The position numbers and the translations under genes are program-made. Below the pieces are notes generated by a model, which was not told where the DNA came from, searched no databases, and saw only the letters and a list, made by a program, of their open reading frames with translations. Shown in pieces: positions 42,223 through 52,800 of a stretch of 64,000 bases of DNA (positions within the stretch are counted from its first letter, which is position 1; each line of letters begins with the position of its first letter). Source of the DNA: Dyadobacter sp. CY326 (GTDB lineage: Bacteria; Bacteroidota; Bacteroidia; Cytophagales; Spirosomataceae); NCBI RefSeq assembly GCF_021390515.1, contig NZ_JAJUXI010000012.1:186001-250000 (forward strand), in the 5' to 3' direction.

Positions 42223-44367
42223 CTAAGAAATGCCTTTGAAAGCTTCCTCATTTACAAATGGCTGATTTCGCAATCTTTGTTTTGTTGCCTTATAAAATGC
42301 ATTGGCAACCGCGCCCCCTGCTGGCGGCAACGCTGGCTCGCCTAATCCGGTTGGGGACATTCCGTTATCAACAAAATGCACATCAACTTCCGGAATTTCG
42401 TTCATCCTGATGAGGCGGAAACCGTTAAAATTGCTTTGATCCGGCGCACCTTCCTTGAATGTCATATTTCCATACATTGCATGGCCCAGACCGTCCACAA
42501 CGCCGCCTCTCACTTGTTGGAGTGATCCGCTTTTGTTGATCACGATGCCGCAATCCACTGCTGCAACAACGTTTTTCAATGTTGGTTTGCCTTTAAGCAC
42601 AACCACTTCTCCAACCTGCGCAACATACGATCTGTGGGAAAAGTAAACGCTGAAACCTTGATAAACGCCTTTTTTCTTGCCCCAATTACTTTTCTCAGCC
42701 GCCAGCTTAATCACGCCGATCATGCGATCAATGTCGTATTTAATTGCGCCGGCAGGTGATTTTTTAGCTTTTTCCAAAAGCTCCAATCTGAAAGCAACGG
42801 GATCTTTTCCTGCTGCCTCGGCAACTTCGTCCAGGAACGATTGCTCTGCATAAGCGAGGAAATTAGTAATTGGTGCCCGCCAAGGGCCAGTTGTAATAGG
42901 CGATTTATGTTCAACTGAATCAATAAGGAGGTTATCAACCGATCCAGACGGGAAGTTATCCTCACGCGTAGAATTACCCGAATTCATGCCGACTCCACGC
43001 AATTTATAACCGATCAATGTTCCGTTTTTATCCAATGCTGCTTCAAAACGATAACGAACGGCTGGACGATAAATTCCACCTGTCATATCATCTTCGCGCG
43101 TCCAGATCACCTTAACCGGTGCTTTTACCAGTTTGGAGACATTAGCCGCTTCCAAAACATAATCCGCAGCTAGCCTTCTGCCAAATCCGCCACCCTGCCT
43201 TGTGATTTCAACCGTGACTTTTTCGGGCGCAATGCCGGTCAGCTTGGCCACTTCGGTCCGCGCGCGCTCTGGCGTCTGCGTCGGGCCAACAAGTTCGACG
43301 CCATCTTCACGCACGTGCGCGAAGAAATTCATTGGTTCCAGCGGGCTGTGCGGCAGGAATGGACATTGATATTCCGCTTTGATAACTTTCGCAGCACCTT
43401 TAAATGCCGCTTCCACGTCGCCATCTTTACGTCTTACAGTGGCTTCACCATTGTCCATCAACTGCGAAAAAATGCGGTTATGGTCGGCTGAGCTTTCCAG
43501 ATCTGCGGCTTTTTCGTATTCTATTTTCAATGCGTCTTTGGCCTTCTTAACTTGCCAAGTCGATTTGCCTACTACTGCTACGCTGTTTTCAAATGTTACC
43601 ACATCCACAATGCCAGGCATTGCCTTCGCCGCCGCAGAATCAACGGATTTTAATTTTAAACCAAATGCTTTTGGCCGCTGAATGACAGCAAACAGCATTC
43701 CTTCTTTATAAAAATCAAGACCGAAAAGCGGCTTACCAGTTGCTATATTTTTATTATCAACATTACGAACCGATTGTCCGATCAGTTTGAATTCCTTTTC
43801 GCTTTTGAGCTTTACCTCGGTGGGTGCTGTCAATTTCGAAGCGGCTTCGGCAAGCTCGCCATAGGAAGCCGTTTTGCCGGATGCCTTGTGCAGCACTTTT
43901 CCGTTATCCGTCGTCAGTTCAGATGCGGGCACTTTCCATTTAGCTGCTGCGGCTTCCACCAAAAGATGTCTTGCTGTTGCTCCCGCTTTGCGTAGCCGTT
44001 CCCATGAATGAGGCACGGCGCCGCTTCCGCCGGTAACTTGTCGTTCAAATATGCCAGTGTCCAGATTTCCCTGAACGGTTTTCACTTGTTTCCAATCCGC
44101 ATCCAGCTCCTCGGCAACAACCATTGGAAAAGCTGTCTTGATCCCCTGTCCTATTTCCGGGTTTGGGGATACAATTGTGATGACGTTATCAGTCCCAATG
44201 GATAAATAACTGTTAAAATTTATAGAGCCGGCTGCAATGCTTTTTGCATCCACAACGACAGGCAATGCAGTGGAATTGGTCCAATTGAAACCCAAAAACA
44301 GCCCACCACTTGCAGCAGCAGCAATTTTCATAAAATTGCGCCTTGATGTTTGTTCTAATGTCTGCAT
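42223..44367 (-). CDS. molybdopterin-binding aldehyde/isoquinoline oxidoreductase large subunit
   Basis: A 714-residue subunit of the xanthine-dehydrogenase superfamily, closest in layout to isoquinoline 1-oxidoreductase beta (IorB). It has an export-type N-terminus (TSRRNFMKIAAAASGGLFLGF). Molybdopterin-binding landmarks: RQGGGFGRRLAADYV, GPWRAPITNFLAYAEQSFLDEVAEAAGKDP, and GEPALPPAGGAVANAFY with the catalytic Glu. Its partner, the 2Fe-2S subunit, is encoded 2 nt upstream. It would hydroxylate an N-heterocycle or oxidise an aldehyde in the periplasm; the substrate is unknown. No cytochrome c electron acceptor or XdhC-like maturation gene is adjacent. Confidence 0.9.
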   Translation of the reverse strand: MQTLEQTSRRNFMKIAAAASGGLFLGFNWTNSTALPVVVDAKSIAAGSINFNSYLSIGTDNVITIVSPNPEIGQGIKTAFPMVVAEELDADWKQVKTVQGNLDTGIFERQVTGGSGAVPHSWERLRKAGATARHLLVEAAAAKWKVPASELTTDNGKVLHKASGKTASYGELAEAASKLTAPTEVKLKSEKEFKLIGQSVRNVDNKNIATGKPLFGLDFYKEGMLFAVIQRPKAFGLKLKSVDSAAAKAMPGIVDVVTFENSVAVVGKSTWQVKKAKDALKIEYEKAADLESSADHNRIFSQLMDNGEATVRRKDGDVEAAFKGAAKVIKAEYQCPFLPHSPLEPMNFFAHVREDGVELVGPTQTPERARTEVAKLTGIAPEKVTVEITRQGGGFGRRLAADYVLEAANVSKLVKAPVKVIWTREDDMTGGIYRPAVRYRFEAALDKNGTLIGYKLRGVGMNSGNSTREDNFPSGSVDNLLIDSVEHKSPITTGPWRAPITNFLAYAEQSFLDEVAEAAGKDPVAFRLELLEKAKKSPAGAIKYDIDRMIGVIKLAAEKSNWGKKKGVYQGFSVYFSHRSYVAQVGEVVVLKGKPTLKNVVAAVDCGIVINKSGSLQQVRGGVVDGLGHAMYGNMTFKEGAPDQSNFNGFRLIRMNEIPEVDVHFVDNGMSPTGLGEPALPPAGGAVANAFYKATKQRLRNQPFVNEEAFKGIS

Positions 44368-44369
44368 GG

Positions 44370-44831
44370 TCAGTTGGTTTTGGATGCTGCTACTTTCACT
44401 GCTTCACGGATGCGGTGGTAAGTGCCGCAGCGACAAATGTTGCCGCTCATGGTGGAGATGATTTCTTCCTCAGTTGGCTTTGGTTTTTCTTTCAGCAATG
44501 CAGCCGCAGTCATAATCTGACCCGCCTGGCAATAACCGCATTGGGCGACGTCGACTTCATCCCAAGCTTGTTGAACAGGATGATCTCCTTTTTCTGAGAG
44601 GCCTTCTATTGTAGTAACCTTTGCTTTTCCAACAGCGGAAACAGGAAGCACGCAGGAACGCACTGCTTTCCCATCAACGTGGACTGTGCATGCACCGCAT
44701 TGCGCAATTCCGCAGCCGTATTTCGTGCCTACGAGACCGAGATTGTCGCGAAGCACCCACAAAAGCGGAGTGTCCTGCTCCACATCGGCATTGTAAGCGC
44801 GGTTGTTAATTGAAAGTTTAAATAACGCCAT
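44370..44831 (-). CDS. 2Fe-2S small subunit of the molybdenum hydroxylase
   Basis: A 153-residue ferredoxin-like subunit. Plant-type 2Fe-2S cysteines are in KYGCGIAQCGACTVHVDGKAVRSC (about 37-60) and the second cluster in AQCGYCQAGQIM...GNICRCGTYHRI (about 98-140). Length and motifs match isoquinoline 1-oxidoreductase alpha (IorA). It transfers electrons from the molybdenum centre of the large subunit encoded 2 nt downstream. It has no export signal of its own; co-export with the twin-arginine large subunit is the usual explanation. Confidence 0.93.
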   Translation of the reverse strand: MALFKLSINNRAYNADVEQDTPLLWVLRDNLGLVGTKYGCGIAQCGACTVHVDGKAVRSCVLPVSAVGKAKVTTIEGLSEKGDHPVQQAWDEVDVAQCGYCQAGQIMTAAALLKEKPKPTEEEIISTMSGNICRCGTYHRIREAVKVAASKTN

Positions 44832-44970
44832 GGTGAAATGATTGGGTTCGGAATGATTGTTACTTAGGCAGATATCGAAGTTACAAAAAATGTCAAAAGG
44901 ATTGTGACAGTAAGCAACTTAAAGTTAAATCACTTATCAAAATAAGTCAATAATTGCCGTTTTCAGAGGC

Positions 44971-45300
44971 TTATGCTTCGCCGCCCGGGCCTCCAAAACT
45001 GATTGGAAAATTGAAGGAAGGCTCGTTATCCTGTGAACTTTGAATGGTGCCATACTGATCTTCGTATTTCTGAACATTGTCGGTAAGCGCTGCGATCAGG
45101 CGTTTTGCATGTTCAGGCGTGACAATGATGCGAGCCTTTACTTTTGCGCGCGGAACGCCGGGCATCAAGCGTATGAAATCAAGAATAAATTCGCTGTTGG
45201 AATGCGCGATCATGGCTAGATTGGAATAAACTCCTTCGGCCATTTCCTCTGATAGTTCTACGTTAATCTGTTGCTCGTTTTCTTTATTGTTATCTTCCAT
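44971..45300 (-). CDS. DUF3467-family protein
   Basis: A 109-residue soluble protein. INVELSEEMAEGVYSNLAMIAHSNSEFILDFIRLMPGVPRAKVKARIIVTPEHAKRLIAAL is the whole DUF3467 pattern (about 11-80), followed by a short, variable C-terminal tail (FNFPISFGGPGGEA). It sits directly after rpoC, beyond the rpoC terminator, a position I recall for this family in Bacteroidota. Function unknown; the link with transcription genes is positional only. Confidence 0.9.
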   Translation of the reverse strand: MEDNNKENEQQINVELSEEMAEGVYSNLAMIAHSNSEFILDFIRLMPGVPRAKVKARIIVTPEHAKRLIAALTDNVQKYEDQYGTIQSSQDNEPSFNFPISFGGPGGEA

Positions 45301-45383
45301 GAGTTGGTTATTAGTAGCATTTGAGCGCCTGGCAGCAATTCTCTATCTATGCGGAAATTACTAAAAAATAGTGTTAATACAGC

Positions 45384-45423
45384 AAAAAGCCGGTTCCGCA
45401 ATTAGCAGAACCGGCCTTTTTAT
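45384..45423 (-). terminator. terminator of the rpoBC operon
   Basis: GCCGGTTCTGC-TAATT-GCGGAACCGGC read on the minus strand, then TTTTTGC; A's on the other side. It lies 16 nt after the rpoC stop at 45439. Confidence 0.9.
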
Positions 45424-45438
45424 TTTTATTCAATTGAT

Positions 45439-48400
45439 CTAAGCCAATTCCTTTTTCTTACGTGAAAGTTTTTCACGAGAGTCAGTCAAGGCATCGAATT
45501 CTTCTTTTGATCCAACGATCAGGCTTTCGTATTGACGCATTCCTGTTCCGGCTGGGATCAAGTGACCTACGATCACGTTTTCCTTCAAGCCTTTCAGTTC
45601 ATCGCGTTTTCCACGAACCGCTGCTTCACTCAATACTTTGGTCGTTTCCTGGAACGAAGCCGCAGAAACGAAACTTTCAGTACCCAATGAAGCTTGTGTG
45701 ATACCCATCAAAGTAGGTTTCGCAACAGCTGCCTGCGCATCACGTGCAACAACCAATTTCAAGTCACGGCGTTTCAAGCTTGAATTTTCATCACGCAAAC
45801 GACGAACAGAAACGATCATACCCGGTTTCAATGTTTCGGAGCTACCAGCATCTTCAACCACTTTCAGATCAAGGATCTTGTCGTTTTCTTCACGGAATAC
45901 AACACGGTCAACTGGTTGCATTTCAAGGAAGTTGGTATCACCTGCATCCAGGATTTCTACTTTCTGCATCATTTGGCGTACGATACATTCAATGTGTTTA
46001 TCATTGATCTTCACACCTTGCAGACGGTATACTTCCTGAATTTCATTTACCAGATATTCCTGAACCGCTGTTGGTCCTTTGATTGAAAGAATATCAGCTG
46101 GTGTGATCGCTCCGTCAGACAATGGATCTCCTGCTCTTACGAAGTCACCATCCTGAACCAGAATGTGTTTCGAAAGGGCAACCATGTAACGACGTTGCGT
46201 TCCGTCTCTTGATTCGATATGAATTTCACGGTTACCGCGTTTCACACCTCCATAAGCAACTACACCATCAATTTCAGAAACTGTTGCCGGGTTAGACGGG
46301 TTACGTGCTTCAAAAAGCTCGGTAACACGTGGCAAACCTCCCGTAATGTCGCGTGTTTTACCAACAACACGTGGAATTTTCGCCAATGGCTGACCTGCTT
46401 TGATAGCCGTTCCGTTTTTCACCACCAGACGAGCTCCTACTGGTAAGTTATATCCTTTTTCAGTTTGATCTTTCAACAACGTGCTCTTGCCTTTTACCAC
46501 TAATGCAGGGTTTTTGGTCTTATCACGTGTTTCAATGATCACTGATTCCTGGAATCCAGTTTGTTCATCAAATTCTTCACGATATGTAATGCCTTCTTCA
46601 ATCGCATCGAAAGAAACTGTTCCGGTGAATTCCGAAAGGATTACTGCGTGATATGGATCCCAAGTACAAAGTTCTTGTCCTTTAAGAACCTTCTCTCCAT
46701 CTTTCACCAAAAGGTGTGCTCCATAAGGAACATTGTTCGAGATCAGCAACTGGCCTGTTTCAGGATTTGTAATCTTAACCTCTCCTGAACGACCCATTAC
46801 TACGGTTACTTCATCTCCTTCTGAGTTAACAGACTGAACCAGACGAAGATCTTCAAAACCAATTACACCATCGAATTTCGCCTTGATGTTTGCTTCAACA
46901 GAAATGTTGGAAGCTGTACCACCAACGTGGAATGTACGAAGTGTCAACTGCGTTCCCGGTTCACCGATTGACTGCGAGGCAATTACACCCACAGCTTCAC
47001 CAATGTTAACCATATAAGCAGAAGCAAGTGAACGTCCGTAGCATTTCGCACAAACACCATTACGTGTTTCGCAAGTCAGTACCGAACGAATTTCAACTGT
47101 TTCAATGCTCGTTTCATCAATGTATGAAGCGATTTCTTCTGTAATTTCCTGACCGGAAGCCAAGATCATTTCATTAGAAAGCGGATCAAACACATCGTGA
47201 ACGCTCACACGACCAAGGATACGCTCAGAAAGTGGCTCAACGATATCTTCATTGTCTTTCAAAGCAGAGATTGCAATTCCACGAAGGGATCCGCAGTCTG
47301 TTTCAATAACAACTACATCTTGTGCCACATCATGCAGACGACGTGTCAGGTAACCCGCATCAGCCGTTTTCAAGGCTGTATCGGCAAGACCTTTACGCGC
47401 ACCGTGTGTTGAGATAAAGTATTCAAGAACGTCCAAACCTTCTTTAAAGTTAGAAAGGATCGGGTTTTCGATAATTTCACCTGCACCACCCGCGATGTTT
47501 TTCTGAGGCTTGGCCATAAGACCCCTCATTCCACCCAGCTGACGGATTTGCTCGCGCGAACCACGTGCACCTGAGTGCATCATCATATAAATTGAGTTAA
47601 ATCCGCCTTGGTCTGTTTCCAATTGCTTCATCAACGTCTCTGTAATGCGTGAGTTAACACGGGTCCAGATATCAATAACTTGGTTATAACGCTCGTTTTC
47701 AGTGATAAGACCCATCAAGTAGTTACTCCAAACGTTTTCCACGTCCAGTTTCGCTTGCTCGATCAGTTTTACTTTTTCGTCTGGCACCATTACGTCGTTC
47801 AATCCCATTGACAAACCGCCTTTGAAGGCCATTTGGAAACCAAGTTCTTTGATTTCATCCAGGAACTGAGCTGTACGGGCAACACCAGCCAATTTGAATA
47901 CAAGACCAATGATCTGCTGCAATTTCTTCTTAGTCAGCAACTCATTAATGTAACCTACTTCCTCAGGAACAGCCTGATTGAAAAGGATACGTCCCGCAAC
48001 AGTGTCAATCAATTTCGTTTCAAATGTTCCGTCGTCGTTACGAACACGCAGGCGGCATTTGATATTGGCATGTTTTGAAACTTTGCCTTCATTGATTGCA
48101 ATGATTACCTCGTCAGGACCGTAGAAAATCATTCCTTCTCCAATAATCGGATAATGGTCTGTGCTCACGCGGCCTTTTGTAACATAATACAGACCCAAAA
48201 CCATGTCTTGTGACGGAACCGTAATCGGTGCGCCATTCGCAGGGTTAAGAATGTTGTGTGACGAAAGCATCAACATTGAAGCTTCCAAAACGGCTTCCTG
48301 ACCCAATGGCACGTGAACGGCCATCTGGTCACCGTCAAAGTCAGCGTTGAATGCAGTACAAACCAATGGGTGCAACTGAATCGCTTTTCCTTCGATCAAC

Positions 48401-49761
48401 TTAGGCTGGAATGCTTGAATACCCAACCTGTGCAATGTTGGAGCACGGTTTAAGAGAACAGGGTGTCCTTTCAAAACGTTTTCCAAAATATCCCAGATTA
48501 CAGGATCCTTGCGGTCTACAATCTTCTTCGCTGATTTTACAGTTTTAACAATTCCACGTTCGATCAGCTTGCGGATAATGAACGGCTTGAATAATTCTGC
48601 CGCCATATCTTTTGGCAAACCGCATTCGTGCAACTTCAATTCTGGTCCTACAACAATTACCGAACGACCAGAATAATCGACACGCTTACCAAGCAAGTTT
48701 TGACGGAAACGTCCTTGCTTACCTTTCAGCATGTCAGAAAGTGATTTCAATGCACGGTTACCTTCTGAACGCACCGCGTTTACTTTACGGCTGTTATCGA
48801 AAAGCGAATCAACCGCTTCCTGCAACATCCTTTTTTCGTTACGCAAGATCACCTCAGGTGCTTTGATCTCGATCAGACGCTTCAAACGGTTGTTCCGAAT
48901 GATTACACGACGATAAAGGTCATTCAAATCGGAAGTCGCAAAACGACCACCATCCAAAGGCACAAGCGGACGAAGTTCTGGTGGAATAACCGGAACCATT
49001 TTGATTACCATCCACTCAGGACGGTTCTCGATACGTGTATTAGCGTCACGGAATGCTTCAACAACTTTCAGACGCTTCAATGCTTCTGCCTTACGTTGCT
49101 GCGAAGTGTCCGTTGCTGCCTGGTGACGAAGTTCGTATGAAAGCTCATCCAGTTTGATCCGGTTCAAAAGCATTTCAAGCGCATCAGCACCCATTCTTGC
49201 GATAAACTTATTTGGATCCGCATCTGGAAGCATTTGGTTTTCGCGAGGCAACTTGTCGATGATATCCAGATATTCATCTTCGGTCAAGAAATCCAGATAG
49301 CCAACGCCGTCTTCTTCCTTGATACCAGCCTGAACAACTGCATATCGCTCGTAATAAATAATTTGATCCAATTTCTTGGTCGATAATCCCAACAGGTAAC
49401 CGATTTTGTTCGGCAAGCTGCGGAAATACCAGATATGTGCAACTGGAACAACCAGTTCAATGTGGCCCATACGCTCACGACGCACCTTTTTCTCAGTAAC
49501 TTCTACACCGCAACGGTCGCAGATGATTCCTTTGTAACGGATACGTTTGTACTTCCCACAATGACATTCCCAGTCCTTCACAGGTCCGAAGATTCTTTCG
49601 CAGAATAATCCGCCCATCTCCGGCTTATATGTCCGGTAGTTGATGGTTTCAGGCTGGGTTACTTCACCGAATGAGCTCTCAAGGATAGACTCAGGTGAAG
49701 CCAGACTGATCGTCATTCTGGAAAAATCACTATTCAGTTTTTTGTTCTTTTTGAAAGACAT
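45439..49761 (-). CDS. rpoC: RNA polymerase beta' subunit
   Basis: 1440 residues, normal for Bacteroidota. Starts MSFKKNKKLNSDFSRMTISLASPESILE. The N-terminal zinc site is CHCGKYKRIRYKGIICDRCG (about 66-85), the catalytic magnesium motif NADFDGDQMAVH is near residue 475, and the second zinc site includes CETRNGVCAKCYG. The trigger-loop region (IGEAVGVIASQSIGEPGTQLTLRTFH) is intact. It lies 69 nt downstream of rpoB in the same operon and ends at a strong terminator. Confidence 0.99.
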   Translation of the reverse strand: MSFKKNKKLNSDFSRMTISLASPESILESSFGEVTQPETINYRTYKPEMGGLFCERIFGPVKDWECHCGKYKRIRYKGIICDRCGVEVTEKKVRRERMGHIELVVPVAHIWYFRSLPNKIGYLLGLSTKKLDQIIYYERYAVVQAGIKEEDGVGYLDFLTEDEYLDIIDKLPRENQMLPDADPNKFIARMGADALEMLLNRIKLDELSYELRHQAATDTSQQRKAEALKRLKVVEAFRDANTRIENRPEWMVIKMVPVIPPELRPLVPLDGGRFATSDLNDLYRRVIIRNNRLKRLIEIKAPEVILRNEKRMLQEAVDSLFDNSRKVNAVRSEGNRALKSLSDMLKGKQGRFRQNLLGKRVDYSGRSVIVVGPELKLHECGLPKDMAAELFKPFIIRKLIERGIVKTVKSAKKIVDRKDPVIWDILENVLKGHPVLLNRAPTLHRLGIQAFQPKLIEGKAIQLHPLVCTAFNADFDGDQMAVHVPLGQEAVLEASMLMLSSHNILNPANGAPITVPSQDMVLGLYYVTKGRVSTDHYPIIGEGMIFYGPDEVIIAINEGKVSKHANIKCRLRVRNDDGTFETKLIDTVAGRILFNQAVPEEVGYINELLTKKKLQQIIGLVFKLAGVARTAQFLDEIKELGFQMAFKGGLSMGLNDVMVPDEKVKLIEQAKLDVENVWSNYLMGLITENERYNQVIDIWTRVNSRITETLMKQLETDQGGFNSIYMMMHSGARGSREQIRQLGGMRGLMAKPQKNIAGGAGEIIENPILSNFKEGLDVLEYFISTHGARKGLADTALKTADAGYLTRRLHDVAQDVVVIETDCGSLRGIAISALKDNEDIVEPLSERILGRVSVHDVFDPLSNEMILASGQEITEEIASYIDETSIETVEIRSVLTCETRNGVCAKCYGRSLASAYMVNIGEAVGVIASQSIGEPGTQLTLRTFHVGGTASNISVEANIKAKFDGVIGFEDLRLVQSVNSEGDEVTVVMGRSGEVKITNPETGQLLISNNVPYGAHLLVKDGEKVLKGQELCTWDPYHAVILSEFTGTVSFDAIEEGITYREEFDEQTGFQESVIIETRDKTKNPALVVKGKSTLLKDQTEKGYNLPVGARLVVKNGTAIKAGQPLAKIPRVVGKTRDITGGLPRVTELFEARNPSNPATVSEIDGVVAYGGVKRGNREIHIESRDGTQRRYMVALSKHILVQDGDFVRAGDPLSDGAITPADILSIKGPTAVQEYLVNEIQEVYRLQGVKINDKHIECIVRQMMQKVEILDAGDTNFLEMQPVDRVVFREENDKILDLKVVEDAGSSETLKPGMIVSVRRLRDENSSLKRRDLKLVVARDAQAAVAKPTLMGITQASLGTESFVSAASFQETTKVLSEAAVRGKRDELKGLKENVIVGHLIPAGTGMRQYESLIVGSKEEFDALTDSREKLSRKKKELA

Positions 49762-49830
49762 AATTAAAAAGTCGTTTGTCTAAAAGTTGATTTCAATAAT
49801 GGCGCGGTTTCCCGCGCCAACGACTAAATA

Positions 49831-52800
49831 TTAGTCCAGCGTAATCTCCAATGCTAATCCACGAAGCTCGTGAACAAGTACGTTGAATGACTCCGGAATA
49901 TTTGGTTTCGGAAGGTTTTCACCTTTCACGATTGCTTCGTATGCTTTGGCGCGGCCAACCACGTCATCGGATTTAACAGTCAAAATTTCTTGAAGAATGT
50001 GAGATGCTCCAAACGCTTCAAGCGCCCAAACTTCCATTTCTCCAAAACGCTGACCTCCGAATTGTGCTTTACCACCCAATGGTTGCTGTGTAATGAGCGA
50101 GTATGGCCCGATAGAACGCGCGTGCATTTTATCGTCAACCAAGTGACCCAGTTTCATCATGTACATCAAACCAACTGTAATCTGCTGATCAAAACGCTCT
50201 CCGCTCAAACCATTATATAGGAATGTACGTCCCCAATCTGGCAAACCAGCTTCTTTCAACTCAGCTGCAACTTCTGCTTCCGTAGCTCCATCGAAGATCG
50301 GAGTAGCATAGCGACGACCCAGTTTCAAACCTGCCCAAGCAAGAATGGTTTCATATATCTGCCCAATGTTCATACGTGAAGGCACCCCAAGTGGGTTCAA
50401 CACGATATCCATTGGTGTTCCGTCTTCAAGGAATGGCATATCTTCATCACGAACGATACGGGCAACAACCCCTTTGTTACCGTGGCGACCTGCCATTTTA
50501 TCCCCAACTTTCAATTTACGTTTCTTGGCAATGTATACTTTTGCCAATTTTACGATGCCAGCTGGAAGCTCATCACCTACTTCAAGCGCAAAACGATCGC
50601 GTTTGAAACGGCCCATCAATTCACTGCGAGCGTTCAGGTAATTTTTCAAAACCAAAGAAACTTGCAAGTTGGTTTCTGAATCCTCAGTCCAAGAATCCGT
50701 CAACACGTCACCGATCAAGTTAACTTCTTCGGCAACTGCATATTGAGATTCATCGCGGTAAGGGTTGTTTGCAGGGAAAAGGTTCTCAGAGATATTTCTC
50801 ACATTGAACTTCATTCCTTTGCTAACTAACTCATCACCAAACTTGTGTTTAACACCCTGGCTCGTTTTACCGTCAACCAATGCAACCAGTTTCTCAATGA
50901 TACGTCCACGAAGCGCAGTAAGCTCACGACCGTATTTTTTCATCAGTAGACGTAGCTCGTCTTTGTGTTTAGCACGCTCTTCTTTGGTTGGGCGAGAGAA
51001 AAGTTTAGTGTCAATAACCACACCTTTCATCGATGGTGGAGCTTTTTTCGAAGCATCCTTCACATCACCAGCTTTATCACCAAAGATCGCACGAAGCAGT
51101 TTTTCTTCCGGAGTTGGATCTGATTCCCCTTTTGGAGTAATCTTACCAATTAAAATATCTCCTTCTTTTACTTCCGTACCAACTTGAACGATTCCGTTTT
51201 CATCAAGATTCTTAACCGTTTCCTCGCTTACGTTTGGAATTTCAGCAGTAAGTTCTTCTTCTCCACGTTTCGTATCACGCACTTCCAATTCAAATTCTTC
51301 AATGTGAATTGAAGTAAAAATGTCCTCACGAACCACTTTCTCCGAGATTACAATCGCATCCTCAAAGTTGTATCCCTGCCAAGGCATGAATGCAACCAAA
51401 AGGTTACGGCCTAATGCAAGTTCGCCACCTTCCGTTCCGTAACCTTGGCAAAGTGCTTCTCCTTTTTTCACCTTTTGGCCTTTAAGAACCATTGGTTGAA
51501 GGTTAAGGCAAGTGTCCTGGTTGGTACGACGGAATTTAACCAGATCGTAAGAAACGCTGTCTTCAATAAAGCTTACAAGGCGTTCGTCATCTGTTCTGTC
51601 GTATTTAACAACGATTTTCTTCGCATCAACAAACTCAATCACACCGTCGCCTTCTGCAACAACCAATGCTCTTGAATCCATTGCAACACGCTTTTCAAGG
51701 CCCGTTCCAACGATTGGCGCTTGTGGACGCAACAATGGAACACCTTGACGCTGCATGTTAGATCCCATCAAAGCACGGTTGGCATCATCATGTTCCAAAA
51801 ATGGAATCAATGAAGCGGCAACCGAAACAATCTGATTCGCAGCAACGTCCATAAACGACGCTTGTGAAGGATCCACCATCGGGAAGTCGCCTTCGAAACG
51901 CGTTTTGATTTTCTCTACCGTAAAGTTTCCTTTATCATCCACAGAAGCATTTGCTTGTGCAATGTATTTGGAATCTTCTTCTTCGGCAGTCATATATATA
52001 AGCTCATCAGTCAGCTTACCAGCACCATCGATTACGCGATAAGGTGTTTCGATAAAGCCCATTCCATTCACTTTGGCAAAAACGCAAAGGGATGAAATCA
52101 AACCAATGTTCGGTCCTTCCGGAGTTTCAATCGTACAAAGACGACCGTAGTGGGTGTAGTGAACGTCACGAACCTCGAAACCAGCTCTTTCACGAGAAAG
52201 ACCACCAGGCCCAAGTGCAGACATTCTACGCTTATGCGTAATCTCAGCCAATGGATTGGTTTGATCCATAAACTGTGACAATTGGTTTGTACCAAAGAAC
52301 GAGTTGATTACAGAAGACAAAGTCCGCGCATTGATCAAATCAACAGGCTTAAAGTCTTCATTATCACGCACATTCATACGCTCCTTAATTGTACGCGCCA
52401 TACGTGCAAGACCTACACCAAACTGAGCATAAAGTTGCTCGCCTACTGTACGCACACGACGGTTTGACAAGTGGTCAATATCATCGACAACCGCTTTCGC
52501 ATTGATCAGACCAATCAAATACTTCACGATAGAAACGATATCACCTGTTGTCAGAACGCGAACGTCAAGACTTGTGTCAGATCCTAATTTTTTGTTGATC
52601 CTGTAACGGCCAACATCACCAAGATCGTAACGTTTGTCACTGAAGAACAAGCTTTGGATTACATCGCGAGCCGTTTGTTCGTCCGGTGCCTCAGCATTAC
52701 GCAATTGGCGGTAAATTTGCTCAACTGCCTCTTTATCAGAGTTTGAGCTATCTTTTTGTAACGTGTTATAAATGATATTATAATCCGCAACATTCATATC

